62,738 bases of DNA from JBBSGD01 sp038254435 (GTDB lineage: Bacteria; Actinomycetota; CADDZG01; WHSQ01), in NCBI GenBank assembly GCA_038254435.1, contig JBBSGD010000009.1, forward strand, positions 1 to 62,738, written 5' to 3'. Made by a program: the position numbers and the translations under genes. Of the stretch, positions 7,125 to 16,078 are shown piece after piece. The notes under the pieces were generated by a model. The model did no database searches, had not been told where the DNA came from, and saw only the letters and a program-made list of their open reading frames with translations. How positions within the stretch are numbered: the stretch's first letter is position 1; every line of letters starts with the position of its first letter.

Positions 7125-8996
7125 ATGGTCCGAAAAACGCTCCTCGCTATCACCCTGGCTATCGCGCTCATCATCGTGGCCACGATCTACGTCGCCCTAC
7201 AGGTCGGAATTGACCTCTACCAGGCCCGTTCGACGCTGACTCGCTCCCCGGCGTCGCTGTCCTCACTCGATTTGAAAAATGCGGAAAGCCACCTCTCCCG
7301 GGCGGCCCGTAACCTCGGCGGATTCCCGGCGAACGTCCTTCATTTCGTCCCGATCGTCGGCCAGAACGTGGATGCAGTGCGCTCCGTGGCCGAGGGAGCG
7401 GACTCGGTCGTCGGCGACGCGGCGCGACTCAGGACCAAGCTCGACCGTGCGGTCGGTGGGGACCTGATCCACGACGGCACCGTGAACCTGCCGCTCGTAC
7501 GCGGCCTGAGTGCGCCCCTTAAAGCTGAGTCAGGCAGCCTCGCCGCGCTCGGAGCATCGCTCAAGGTTCACACTTCGGGCTGGCTGGTCCCGCCTCTGTA
7601 CGACGCGCTCGTTCAGCTCCAGGTGCGCACGCGCGAGATCGAATCGGCTACCCGCAAGGGTGTCGCCGCGGCGCGCATCGCGCCCGCCTTGCTCGGCGGC
7701 AACGGCGCAAAGAGGTATCTCGTCTTGTTCCTCAACAACGCCGAGCTGCGGGGTGCGGGCGGGATCGTTTCGACCATTGGAACGCTGAGCGCCGACGGCG
7801 GCAAGCTGAAGCTCGGGCGCTTCTACTACCACAAGAAGCTGGCCGCGTCCGTTCCCCTCCAGCGCGTACCTGCTCCTCCCGGATTTCACAGACGGTTCGG
7901 TCGCTATAAGGCCGACACCACAGGGTGGGTCAACACCTCGGCCTCGCCGAGAGTCCCGGACGTGGCTGCGGTTGCCCGCCGCCTCTACGAGGTCACGGCC
8001 GGAAGCAACACCAACGGGGCCATCCTGGTCGATCCTCGTGGCCTTGCTGCGCTCCTCCCTCCCGGGACTCGGCTACCCCTGCCGCGGGGGGCTGGCACCG
8101 TTCTTCCGCCCGGCATTCCCCAGTACGTCTACTCCCGGGCCTATTCTCAGTTGGGCGGCCCCTCCCAGGTGAGACGCGACAGCCTCACAGTCCTCGGCCG
8201 GGAAGGGTTCAAGCACATTGTGGCGCGTGGGCTCGGCGACACCAGCGCAATTCAACGAATCAGCACGGCGGCGGCGGCAGGTCATGTGCGGTTCGTCTCT
8301 TTTGATCCTGCCCAGCAAAGGCGGGTGGAACGGCTCGGCGCCAGCGGAGAGGTCGGCTCCCAAGCCCAGGACGTCGTCGTCGTCAACAGTCAGAACCTCG
8401 GAGCGGACAAGCTCGATTACTGGATGCGGCGCACGGTCCGGCACGCTTGCAATCTCGACAGCGGAGAGACGGCCCGCTGCACCACGATGGTCAGAATCGC
8501 CAACCACGCGCCGGACGGACTGCCCCTTTACGTGCGCGGTGGGCGGCCGTCCCCGCGGGCAATCAGCTACCTCGAGATCTATGTCCCGCACCGCGCTCGG
8601 GTGACCGGGGCCACCCTCGATGGCCGGGCGGCGAAAGTCTACCCGGAGCGAGACGGCGACCTCGAATCCATCGGTACCAACGTGAGCATCCCCCAGGGCA
8701 AGACGGCGACCTTCACGGTCGCCTACACCCTGCCCCTCACCAAGGGGCGGTATTCGCTCGAGGTCGAACCTCAGCCTCTGGCAATCGACGCGAAGCTGAG
8801 CGTCGCGCTCCGTTTGCCGTCCGGATGGAAGGTGACACGCGGACCGGGCCAGACCAAAGGAGGTCTGACCCGGTATCAAGGCTCGTTGCTAGGACCCGTC
8901 AGGATCGACGCCCGAGAGTCCGCGACCTCACGCCCCGGATTGTCGGGGCTGTGGGACGGCGTGACCAGCTTCCTACGGAACCCGGTCTCGCTGTAG
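7125..8996 (+). CDS. DUF4012 surface-glycan-associated membrane protein
   Basis: A 623-residue protein with one N-terminal membrane helix (TLLAITLAIALIIVATIYVAL) and a large extracytoplasmic part. The DUF4012 core is recognisable in KRYLVLFLNNAELRGAGGIV and in the following GRFYYHKKLA to TGWVNTSASPRVPDVAAVARRLYE segment. The C-terminal third is beta-rich. DUF4012 proteins recur next to exopolysaccharide genes in actinobacteria; their biochemical role is unknown. The structured leader upstream suggests control at the RNA level. The ribosome site is weak. The gene is convergent with the LPXTG gene, 6 bp away. Confidence 0.8.
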   Translation: MVRKTLLAITLAIALIIVATIYVALQVGIDLYQARSTLTRSPASLSSLDLKNAESHLSRAARNLGGFPANVLHFVPIVGQNVDAVRSVAEGADSVVGDAARLRTKLDRAVGGDLIHDGTVNLPLVRGLSAPLKAESGSLAALGASLKVHTSGWLVPPLYDALVQLQVRTREIESATRKGVAAARIAPALLGGNGAKRYLVLFLNNAELRGAGGIVSTIGTLSADGGKLKLGRFYYHKKLAASVPLQRVPAPPGFHRRFGRYKADTTGWVNTSASPRVPDVAAVARRLYEVTAGSNTNGAILVDPRGLAALLPPGTRLPLPRGAGTVLPPGIPQYVYSRAYSQLGGPSQVRRDSLTVLGREGFKHIVARGLGDTSAIQRISTAAAAGHVRFVSFDPAQQRRVERLGASGEVGSQAQDVVVVNSQNLGADKLDYWMRRTVRHACNLDSGETARCTTMVRIANHAPDGLPLYVRGGRPSPRAISYLEIYVPHRARVTGATLDGRAAKVYPERDGDLESIGTNVSIPQGKTATFTVAYTLPLTKGRYSLEVEPQPLAIDAKLSVALRLPSGWKVTRGPGQTKGGLTRYQGSLLGPVRIDARESATSRPGLSGLWDGVTSFLRNPVSL

Positions 8997-9002
8997 GTTT
9001 CC

Positions 9003-9332
9003 TTAGGCGACCTGACGGCGCGTGCGCCGCACGACGTAGGTGCCGACGCCAATCGCAGAAACGCCGATCACTATGTAAAGGGCAAGCTCGGCGCCCGTGA
9101 AGGGCAGGGTGGCGCCGGTGCTTCCGATGGTACCGGTGCTGCCGCTGCTCGACCCGTGTGTCACTCCGAGAACGTTGGATCCACCGCCCTTTACGGTGGC
9201 GTTGCCGAGGACGTGCGGCTTCTGGCCGGGCGGTTGGGCGCCTCCGGATCCGGCTGCAAAAGCGGGTCCGGCCAGCAATCCAAGGACGATAACCAACAGT
9301 CCACCGACTGCGAAGAGCTTCAGGTTTTTCAC
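9003..9332 (-). CDS. Small LPXTG cell-wall-anchored protein
   Basis: A 109-residue secreted protein. It has a signal peptide (KLFAVGGLLVIVLGLLAGPAFA), a Gly/Ser/Thr-rich middle of about 45 residues, and a complete sortase signal: LPFTG, a hydrophobic helix (LALYIVIGVSAIGVGTYVV) and the RRTRR tail. It is exported and then linked to peptidoglycan by a sortase, but no sortase is encoded in the window. The GTG start has a very strong ribosome site (AGGAGGAGG). The low-complexity body suggests a small spacer or wall-surface protein, not an enzyme. Confidence 0.85.
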   Translation of the reverse strand: MKNLKLFAVGGLLVIVLGLLAGPAFAAGSGGAQPPGQKPHVLGNATVKGGGSNVLGVTHGSSSGSTGTIGSTGATLPFTGAELALYIVIGVSAIGVGTYVVRRTRRQVA

Positions 9333-9819
9333 CTTCCGTTCCTCCTCCTAGTCCCTCTGGGACCACTCAAATGGGCGGCCCTTGCAGACCATCCGACCAG
9401 CATTGTCAGTTCTTGGTAACCATACTAGACTGCCTCGATCGTGGCAACAAGTACCCCGTGGGGGTCACCGAGAGGCCCCTAACGAGAGGAGCATAGTTGG
9501 CGGAGGGCGGGACGAGCAACAACATTGGGCAATTTACGTGAGATGCGGCCAGAGGCGGCTCCTCGCAGCGCATCGGCGTAAGCGCCTCAAAGTGGGGTAG
9601 GCAGCGTCGGTGAAGGTAAGATGCCGGCGCGGCTGCGGCGGTGCCGAGGAATCGAGGAGAGGTCCGAAGAGGCTCCTTGCGGTCCCGTCCCAAAATCGCC
9701 TAACGTCGCGCGGGTTCGAAGCCGATGTATTCGCGTACGGGCTCGCGACGCGACACAAGGACCAGACGGCAGAGCACGCCGGACTCGGTTTGACACGACC
9801 CTAGGACAAGAGGAAATTC
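9333..9819. other. 487-bp divergent gap, LPXTG and BY-kinase genes
   Basis: Contains the LPXTG promoter (separate entry) and a leader for the BY-kinase. No gene is supported. Short RNA-like motifs here were examined and rejected. Confidence 0.5.
9422..9450 (-). promoter_or_regulatory. Sigma-70-type promoter of the LPXTG gene
   Basis: On the minus strand, TTGTTG (9450-9445) and TAGTAT (9427-9422) are separated by exactly 17 bp. The transcript would start about 85 nt before the GTG start. Confidence 0.5.
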
Positions 9820-11436
9820 ATGTACGAAAATCGAAATCGACGCATGGCGCCCGATCATGGTTCAGAGAGCGCCGACAACGTGCGGCGTTACCTCGACGCA
9901 GTGTGGTATCGCAAGTGGTCGTGTCTCGTAATCGTGGCCGTGACTCTCCTGGCTGCCTACTATTTCACGAGCCAGCAGCCTAAGCTCTATTCGTCGTCCG
10001 CCCGCGTTCTTCTCAAACCGTTTCCGAGCTCGGTGCCCGGACAACAGCCGGCGGCCTTGGGTCCGGAGATGAACCTCCCGACTCAGTCCTCGATCGCAGC
10101 CTCCTCCGATGTGACCGACCTCGCCGCCAAGAAGCTCAAGGACACCTCAACCCCACTGGACTCTGGGGAGCTGATGAATGGCCTGTCCGTCAGCCCCGAG
10201 ACAGACAGCCAGATCATAGATTTTGCCTACACGGCTCGCAATCCAGGTGAGGCGCAGGCCGGTGCACAGGCGGTCACGGACGCCTACCTGAAGTTCCGTC
10301 AGCACGACGCAAGCCGGCAATTGAACGACACCGTTGATCAGATCAATGCTCGCATCACCGCCTACAACAAACACATCAAATCGTTGAGAACACAGCTTGA
10401 CAACACGCCAGACTCCGATCCGGGCAAGCGCTCGAGCCTGCAGGGCCAAGTCAATGTGTTGACGCAGCAACGCACGCTCCTCAAGGCCCAAATTTTTGAA
10501 TCCAGCGCGCAGATTGGTCTCAATGTGGGTAGCGTCGTGCAGAGCGCCGACCTATCCAACGAACCCTCGAGCCCTTCCTACCGGAGGAACTTCGGAGTGG
10601 CGTTTTTCAGTGGCTTGGTGCTGGCCATCGCATTCGCTCTGATGCGAGAGCGCTTTGACCCGCGCGTCAGAGGCCGGGCCGATATCGAACGCGCGATCGC
10701 CGCGCCCGTCCTCGCAATCGTCCCGCATGTAACGAAATGGCGGCACAAATCACGGCCGTTCTTGGTAACCGCAACGGATCCGCATTCCCCGGCGGCGGAG
10801 TCCTACAGAACGCTCAGGACCGCGGTCCTGTTTGCCGCTTCTCAGCACGATCTCAAGGTGCTCCTGCTCACGAGCGCAAGGGCCGAAGAGGGCAAAACGT
10901 CCACCACCGCAAACCTCGCCCTCGCTCTCGCCCAATCCGGCAAGAAGGTCATCGCCGTGGCCGGCGACATGCGCAAGCCGCGGCTCGCCGAGTTCTTCCG
11001 GGTCGAGAACAACGCCGGGCTTGCTTCCGTTCTGACCGGCTCGATTTCCGTCCGGGACGCGCTGGTAGCAACACCTCACAGGAATCTCCGTTTGCTGACG
11101 AGCGGCCCAATGCCGCCGAACCCGGCAGACTTACTTGTGTCGGAGAGAATGGCCAAGTCTATTAACGAGTTGCGCAGCATGGCCGATTTCGTGCTCGTGG
11201 ACACAGCTCCTGCCCTGCTGACATCCGATGCCTTGAGTCTGGTGCCGCATGTGGACGGTGTTCTCTTCGTGACCGACGGGAGCAGCACTACACCGACGTT
11301 GATCGCAGAGGCCCAGCGGAATCTTGCGAACGTCGAAGCTCCGGTCATCGGGGCGGTCTTGAACAACGTGGACGCCAGCCGTTCAACGACTTACGGCGGT
11401 GGATACGGTTACTACGCCCCGGACACAACCGTTTAG
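9820..11436 (+). CDS. Wzz/BY-kinase: polysaccharide co-polymerase and tyrosine autokinase
   Basis: A 538-residue fusion of a chain-length (Wzz-type) domain and a bacterial tyrosine kinase. Membrane helices are at about residues 36-52 and 252-270, with an extracytoplasmic coiled region between them. The kinase has Walker A (ARAEEGKTSTTANLALALA, about 350-368), Walker A' (VIAVAGDMRKPRL) and Walker B (FVLVDTAPALL). The tail carries Y525, Y529, Y531 and Y532, the tyrosine cluster these enzymes autophosphorylate. It would set polymer length and export, with the LMW-PTPs at 2520 and 5454 as reversing phosphatases. The ribosome site AGAGGA precedes the ATG. Confidence 0.92.
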   Translation: MYENRNRRMAPDHGSESADNVRRYLDAVWYRKWSCLVIVAVTLLAAYYFTSQQPKLYSSSARVLLKPFPSSVPGQQPAALGPEMNLPTQSSIAASSDVTDLAAKKLKDTSTPLDSGELMNGLSVSPETDSQIIDFAYTARNPGEAQAGAQAVTDAYLKFRQHDASRQLNDTVDQINARITAYNKHIKSLRTQLDNTPDSDPGKRSSLQGQVNVLTQQRTLLKAQIFESSAQIGLNVGSVVQSADLSNEPSSPSYRRNFGVAFFSGLVLAIAFALMRERFDPRVRGRADIERAIAAPVLAIVPHVTKWRHKSRPFLVTATDPHSPAAESYRTLRTAVLFAASQHDLKVLLLTSARAEEGKTSTTANLALALAQSGKKVIAVAGDMRKPRLAEFFRVENNAGLASVLTGSISVRDALVATPHRNLRLLTSGPMPPNPADLLVSERMAKSINELRSMADFVLVDTAPALLTSDALSLVPHVDGVLFVTDGSSTTPTLIAEAQRNLANVEAPVIGAVLNNVDASRSTTYGGGYGYYAPDTTV

Positions 11437-11490
11437 GATCAGCTGGGCACACACGCCCCCGGCACCCGGATTAGGACGCTCGATGCCGTG

Positions 11491-12321
11491 ATGTCTTTTC
11501 CTACAAACGAACAAATCAAGTCGCTCGGCCGGCGGCGCGCGAAACAAGCGCTCATGCATAGAGCCGTTCGTCTTCCCTTGCTGAGGTACCGGCATAGGGG
11601 CCTGACTCCTTCCGATACGTTCCTGGCGACCTATCCCAGGTCGGGGACGACATGGGTCAGGTTCATGCTCTTCGAGCTGCTCCAGAAGGACTCCGCGGAC
11701 TTCTTCGCGGTCGGGGACGCCATACCCTACATAGGACGACACCTCGCGGCGCCCCCGATACTTCCCGGAGGCGGCCGGCTGATCCAGACGCACGAGCGAT
11801 TCTGTGATGACGAACGAAGGATCGCACTGATAGTGCGCGACCCTCGCAGCGTCGCTGTTTCCAACTACTACTACCAGAAGAGGAGACGGAGGACCGGTGG
11901 GAGGTCGCTCGACGAGTTCGTGATCGATTGGGTCAAGGGCAGGGCTACTCCCTTCGGTGACTGGGGTGCGCACACCGAGTTTTGGCTGCGACAAGCTCCG
12001 GGAAAGTTACACGTCACGCGCTATGAGGACCTCAGGGAGGCCCCGCAGCCGGCGCTGCAGGCGCTAGCCGACTTTTTGGCTATACCCGCCGGCCCGTCAG
12101 ATATGGCGGCCGCCATCGAAAACAACTCCTTTCAAGCAATGAGGCAGAAAGAGGACACAAGATCGCGTATGGCCGCAACCTCGGATCCGCAGCTACGCTT
12201 CGTGAGGTCGGGATCTTCCTCAGGATGGCAACAAGAGCTCAGCGCGCATAGTCAGCGACTGATCACATCCGCCTTCAAAAGCACCATGGAAAAGACGTGC
12301 TATCGGTTAACCGATGTGTGA
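11491..12321 (+). CDS. Sulfotransferase (PAPS-dependent)
   Basis: A protein of about 276 residues of the sulfotransferase-1 type. The 5'-phosphosulfate loop is TYPRSGTTWVRFMLFELL and the 3'-phosphate site is IVRDPRSVAVSNYYYQKR; both look complete. It transfers sulfate from PAPS to a hydroxyl, most likely on a sugar of the repeat unit given its position between the BY-kinase and the glycosyltransferases. GTG (11488) and ATG (11491) are adjacent; the ATG is used here. The ribosome site is poor. Its nearest functional relatives in the window are the double sulfotransferase at 16079, though the sequences are distant. Confidence 0.88.
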   Translation: MSFPTNEQIKSLGRRRAKQALMHRAVRLPLLRYRHRGLTPSDTFLATYPRSGTTWVRFMLFELLQKDSADFFAVGDAIPYIGRHLAAPPILPGGGRLIQTHERFCDDERRIALIVRDPRSVAVSNYYYQKRRRRTGGRSLDEFVIDWVKGRATPFGDWGAHTEFWLRQAPGKLHVTRYEDLREAPQPALQALADFLAIPAGPSDMAAAIENNSFQAMRQKEDTRSRMAATSDPQLRFVRSGSSSGWQQELSAHSQRLITSAFKSTMEKTCYRLTDV

Positions 12322-12369
12322 GCAACCACCTGCCGACCGCAACCACTCAGCTCTACGAGCCTGGCTCGC

Positions 12370-13557
12370 GTGAAGGTTCTCATTGCGCACAGCACCTATC
12401 GAGAGCCCGGAGGCGAGGATCGATACGTCGACCAGCTCATTGACCTTCTCGGGACGGTCCACGACGTGGAAGTCTTCCGCCCTCGTAACGATCAGCTCGA
12501 GGGAGGACTGAGGGACGCATCGGCGATGCTGCACGGACGGGGGCAGGCACAGCGTATAGAAAGACTGATGACGACATTTCGTCCTGCCCTCGTCCACCTG
12601 CACAATCCGTATCCGTCCCTGGGCCCCGCCGTGCACGTGGCCGCCCGCAGAACGCACACGCCGCTCGTGTTCACGGTCCACAATCACAGGCTCCGCTGCC
12701 CCAACGGCTTCATGTTCACCGAGGGCCAACCTTGCACGAGGTGCGAGAGCGGCAACTACGGCAACGCGGTGACGCACAAATGTTTTCCGAGCAGGGCGCA
12801 AGCTTCCGCATACGCCACTACCTTGTGGCTGCACCGGTTTGTGCTGCGACTCGAGAAGAGAGTGAGCCTGTTTCTGGCGCCAAGTCGATACATGGCCGCA
12901 AAGCTGGCGGAGTGGCACATCCCCAAGGAGCGCATTGCACTGGCTCGTAACTTCACGACCCCCGTGGGGAAACGTGCGGGCAAGTCAGGCGCCTATGGCA
13001 TCTATGTGGGCAGGCTGTCATCCGAAAAGGGACTGATGGCACTCTTGGACGCCCTTCGGTCGGCAGGCGATCCCCCTTTCCGGATAGTCGGCGATGGTCC
13101 CTTGATGGAGCCGCTGCGCCGACGCGCACGTGAGCTGGATCTGGCGAGCACGAGCTTTCCTGGCCGCGTCGATCGAGCCGTCCTGACAGAGCTCTTGAGC
13201 GGGGCGCGTTTTCTTGCGATGCCGTCTCAGTGCGCCGAGAGCGCCGGGCTCGCCGCGCTGGAAGCGATGTCGGTGGGACTCCCTCTGCTCGTATCGGATC
13301 GCGGCGGGCTGCGCGAGCTCGTCCAAGACGCGCGACAGATATGCGGTGCGGAGCAAACGGATGAGTGGGCAGCGTCGATAAAGTGGCTCATGGAATCCGA
13401 TGAGGACTGCACCGATTTGGGTGCCCAAGCATTACGCGCTTATGAGGACAGATTCACGCCCGAAGCGGCTCTTCGCACGCTCGATACCTGCTACGAGCGA
13501 ACTTTGTCCCTCGCCCCAGTATCCGGCCCGCGCCACGGTGAAAGTGAGGGAGCTTGA
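12370..13557 (+). CDS. Glycosyltransferase family 4
   Basis: A 395-residue GT-B enzyme. The N-terminal acceptor domain starts MKVLIAHSTYREPGGEDRYV, where the Gly-rich loop matches family 4. The C-terminal donor domain has YVGRLSSEKGL, the GDGPL turn and the EX7E-type segment in ESAGLAALEAMSVGLPLLVSD. A cysteine-bearing loop (CPNGFMFTEGQPCTRC) in the first half is seen in a subset of capsular GT4 enzymes. GTG start. The stop overlaps the start of the next GT2 gene (TTGA), so the two are translationally coupled. Confidence 0.9.
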   Translation: MKVLIAHSTYREPGGEDRYVDQLIDLLGTVHDVEVFRPRNDQLEGGLRDASAMLHGRGQAQRIERLMTTFRPALVHLHNPYPSLGPAVHVAARRTHTPLVFTVHNHRLRCPNGFMFTEGQPCTRCESGNYGNAVTHKCFPSRAQASAYATTLWLHRFVLRLEKRVSLFLAPSRYMAAKLAEWHIPKERIALARNFTTPVGKRAGKSGAYGIYVGRLSSEKGLMALLDALRSAGDPPFRIVGDGPLMEPLRRRARELDLASTSFPGRVDRAVLTELLSGARFLAMPSQCAESAGLAALEAMSVGLPLLVSDRGGLRELVQDARQICGAEQTDEWAASIKWLMESDEDCTDLGAQALRAYEDRFTPEAALRTLDTCYERTLSLAPVSGPRHGESEGA

Positions 13558-14627
13558 CCTTACGGAATGGCAGCCGCGCTGATGCCCCGCTGGTTTCAGT
13601 GCTCATCGTCAACTTCAATTACGAGAAGTATCTGGAGCAGGCGGTCGACAGTGCCCTGAACCAGGACTACCCGGAGCTCGAGATCGTGGTTTGCGACGAT
13701 GGGTCCAGCGACGGGTCCGTGCGACTGCTGGAGAAGCTGGCCGGCGAGAGCAACAACCAGCTGCGCCTCGTAGCCAAAGCAAACGGCGGGGTAGCCAGCG
13801 CTCTAAACGAAGCGTTCGCCGCCTCTCACGGAGACATCGTCTGCCTCCTCGACGCAGACGACACCTTTCGACCGGGGAAGATATCCCGGGTTGCTCGGGA
13901 GTTCCAACGCAGCGCCAGCACCGGAATCATCGTCAACGCCATGGTCAAGTTCGGCGACGACGGACGCACATTTGGCTTGATACCCGAGTTCGGCAAGCTG
14001 GACCATGGCTGGATCCGAGACCAGATGCTGCGCTCTGGAGGGCACTGGTCGTTCGCTCCTGCATCCGGCATCTCCTTGCGCCGGACGTGTGCCGAGCAAA
14101 TCTTTCCGATTCCAGAGCAGCAGTTTCGCACCGAGGCCGACTCTTATATCTTTACCCAAGCGCCGCTTTCTTGGGCGGTCGCGGCCATCGACGAGCCGCT
14201 CAGCGGGTACCGGTTGCACGGCAGTAATGTGACCTCTTCCGAGAAGATCGACGCCAACTACACACGCCGAGTGATCAACGGCATCGAACGTATGCATTCG
14301 GCGTTGAGCAAGTCGGCCGCGGCCATGGAACTGGGCAGACCGCGCCTCGCCGACAATCCCACCTATGCCGAGATGACCCTGCTCCGGGACTACGTCGAAG
14401 GCAAATCGCGCGGGACGCTGCTGACCGACTTGGTAGCGCTCTACCGGGCCGCCTGGCGGTGCCGCACCGCAGATCGACTGCGGTGGCGGATCAAGCCGTT
14501 CGCGCTGACGGTAGTGATGGCGCTGCCTCGCAAGCTCGGCCACCGGCTGATCTCGACCATCTACCTCCCGACCGGTTGGCGCAGCAAGCTCACCACGTTC
14601 CTGCTCGCTCGAAGGCGGACCGAGTAG
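13554..14627 (+). CDS. Glycosyltransferase family 2
   Basis: A 357-residue GT-A enzyme with the opening VSVLIVNFNYEKYLEQAVDS, the nucleotide-binding CDDGSSDGS and the metal site LLDADD. It starts at TTG inside the previous stop codon. It is clearly related to the GT2 at 18070 along its length (both have ANGGVASALN or PNGGVASALN and a similar C-terminal region), so the pair arose by duplication. The donor sugar cannot be read. It is convergent with the flippase gene, 4 bp away. Confidence 0.9.
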   Translation: MTLRNGSRADAPLVSVLIVNFNYEKYLEQAVDSALNQDYPELEIVVCDDGSSDGSVRLLEKLAGESNNQLRLVAKANGGVASALNEAFAASHGDIVCLLDADDTFRPGKISRVAREFQRSASTGIIVNAMVKFGDDGRTFGLIPEFGKLDHGWIRDQMLRSGGHWSFAPASGISLRRTCAEQIFPIPEQQFRTEADSYIFTQAPLSWAVAAIDEPLSGYRLHGSNVTSSEKIDANYTRRVINGIERMHSALSKSAAAMELGRPRLADNPTYAEMTLLRDYVEGKSRGTLLTDLVALYRAAWRCRTADRLRWRIKPFALTVVMALPRKLGHRLISTIYLPTGWRSKLTTFLLARRRTE

Positions 14628-14631
14628 AGGT

Positions 14632-15969
14632 TCACAGCGTAGGGGTCTCCGCGGTCTGGGCCGGCAAGCCCGATTCCGGCTGGGCGGGTGTGGACCGGTT
14701 GCTCGCTCTCCAGCCTCGAATGGCCGCCGCGAGCAGACGCCACCACAGAATGTCGGTGATCAGCGTGGCTAGAGCGTTGCCGGCGGCGGAGCCGAAGGCT
14801 CCGTCGATGGCGGCGCCCCCGATGGCGCAGGTGGCAATCAACGGGCCCGCAAAGGCTCGTCCCCGTACCAGTCTCTTGGACTCACCAAGCGCCCTCAAGC
14901 CCACCAGCGCCCCTGTGTTGGCTGAACTGGTCGCAAGCACCGCCGTCGAAATCAGGATCAGGTGCCGGGCCGGCTCCCAGGTGTCGTGCAGCAGGAGCCG
15001 GCCGATTGAATCGGGCAGCGCCAGGAGACTCAGGCCGACGACCACCGCGGCACCGGCCAGCACGGTCGACAGAAGCACCATTGCCCGCATCAGGTGGGGA
15101 CTCGCCCGGTTGATCAGGCGCACAGCCTCGGGGACGGCAAGTGGCGTGAGGCCCATGAACACGAGGGTCACGGGCCCCAGCAAGAGGCTGGCCCCTCGCA
15201 GGGCGCCCGTCGCCTGCAGCCCTGCCAGAACGGCCACCGCGTAGATCGAGATTCGAGTCATCCCGGCCCGGATGACGAAGTCGCCGAAGAAGCCGCCGAT
15301 CAGGTCCCTCTGCTCCCTGAACCACGCAGCCGCGCGGTCGAGTCTAGGAAGGGTGCCCGCTTGCCAGCAGCCGAACGCCGCCGCCACTCCCGCAGAACCG
15401 CTCCACGCTAGAACCACGATCGTTACCGAGTGGAATCCGGCCACAACCACGAACACCAGGGCAGAGATCATGACAACGAACCACAGCAAGTCGTTGAGAA
15501 GCGCCTTCCAACCGCGTCCCTCGGCGAAGAACGCATATCGCCAGATGTCTTGGAGGAGGAGAAGCGGCATCGTTGCGCCGAAAGCCAAGAGCGTGGTGCG
15601 CGTGCCGCCGTCGAGCAGCAGGGCCACGAGGACGCAGACCAAACCGACGGCGGTGCCTACCCAGATCGCCGCACCGGAAGCGTCTCCGGCCCCCCGGCGC
15701 CACGTCTCGGGGGAGCACTCTGCGAATCGCACGCCCAGCGGCTCACCACCGAGCGCGCGAGCGGCGGCGGCCGCGAGGTTGTAGGTGGTGAAGATCAGGG
15801 CGAAGACGCCAAACTCCCTCACCGTAGAAACGCGCGCTACGAAGATGGTGAGCAAGAAGTTGGTAAGGCTGGAAAAGACCTGGTCTGCGATTCCCCAGCT
15901 GAGGCGCCGGCCGGCCGCGCGCACTCGCGGCGAAGCCTTGCCTCGCCTCACCGCCCCTCTATGATTCAC
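14632..15969 (-). CDS. Wzx-like polysaccharide flippase
   Basis: A 445-residue membrane protein with about 12 predicted helices. The first segment, GIADQVFSSLTNFLLTIFVARVSTVREFGVFALIFTTYN, is characteristic of the oligosaccharide flippase (MATE/MVF) group. It would move the lipid-linked repeat unit across the membrane. It is the only flippase in the window, so it is the likely Wzx partner of the polymerase at 28239. The start lies in a 109-bp AT-richer divergent region shared with the double sulfotransferase, where both promoters must lie. Confidence 0.85.
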   Translation of the reverse strand: MNHRGAVRRGKASPRVRAAGRRLSWGIADQVFSSLTNFLLTIFVARVSTVREFGVFALIFTTYNLAAAAARALGGEPLGVRFAECSPETWRRGAGDASGAAIWVGTAVGLVCVLVALLLDGGTRTTLLAFGATMPLLLLQDIWRYAFFAEGRGWKALLNDLLWFVVMISALVFVVVAGFHSVTIVVLAWSGSAGVAAAFGCWQAGTLPRLDRAAAWFREQRDLIGGFFGDFVIRAGMTRISIYAVAVLAGLQATGALRGASLLLGPVTLVFMGLTPLAVPEAVRLINRASPHLMRAMVLLSTVLAGAAVVVGLSLLALPDSIGRLLLHDTWEPARHLILISTAVLATSSANTGALVGLRALGESKRLVRGRAFAGPLIATCAIGGAAIDGAFGSAAGNALATLITDILWWRLLAAAIRGWRASNRSTPAQPESGLPAQTAETPTL

Positions 15970-16078
15970 TTGCTACTAGTCTGTCGGCCCATGCTTCCTG
16001 GAAGATATGGTAATGGTAATACAAATCATGCAGTTTATTCTCCGCAAGGAAATGCCCTATCTCTAGCTCGCCACGACG

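Noticed and set aside
9650..9685. GAGGAGAGGTCCGAAGAGGCTCC, reminiscent of the RNase P RNA core
   Set aside because: The similarity is short, and the remaining space before the BY-kinase is too small for an RNase P RNA; other conserved regions are missing.
9712..9724. GGTTCGAAGCC resembling a tRNA T-loop
   Set aside because: No matching acceptor stem, D-arm or anticodon arm could be built around it.
9790..9795. TTGACA as a -35 box for the BY-kinase
   Set aside because: A correctly spaced -10 would overlap the start codon, leaving no leader although a ribosome site is present.
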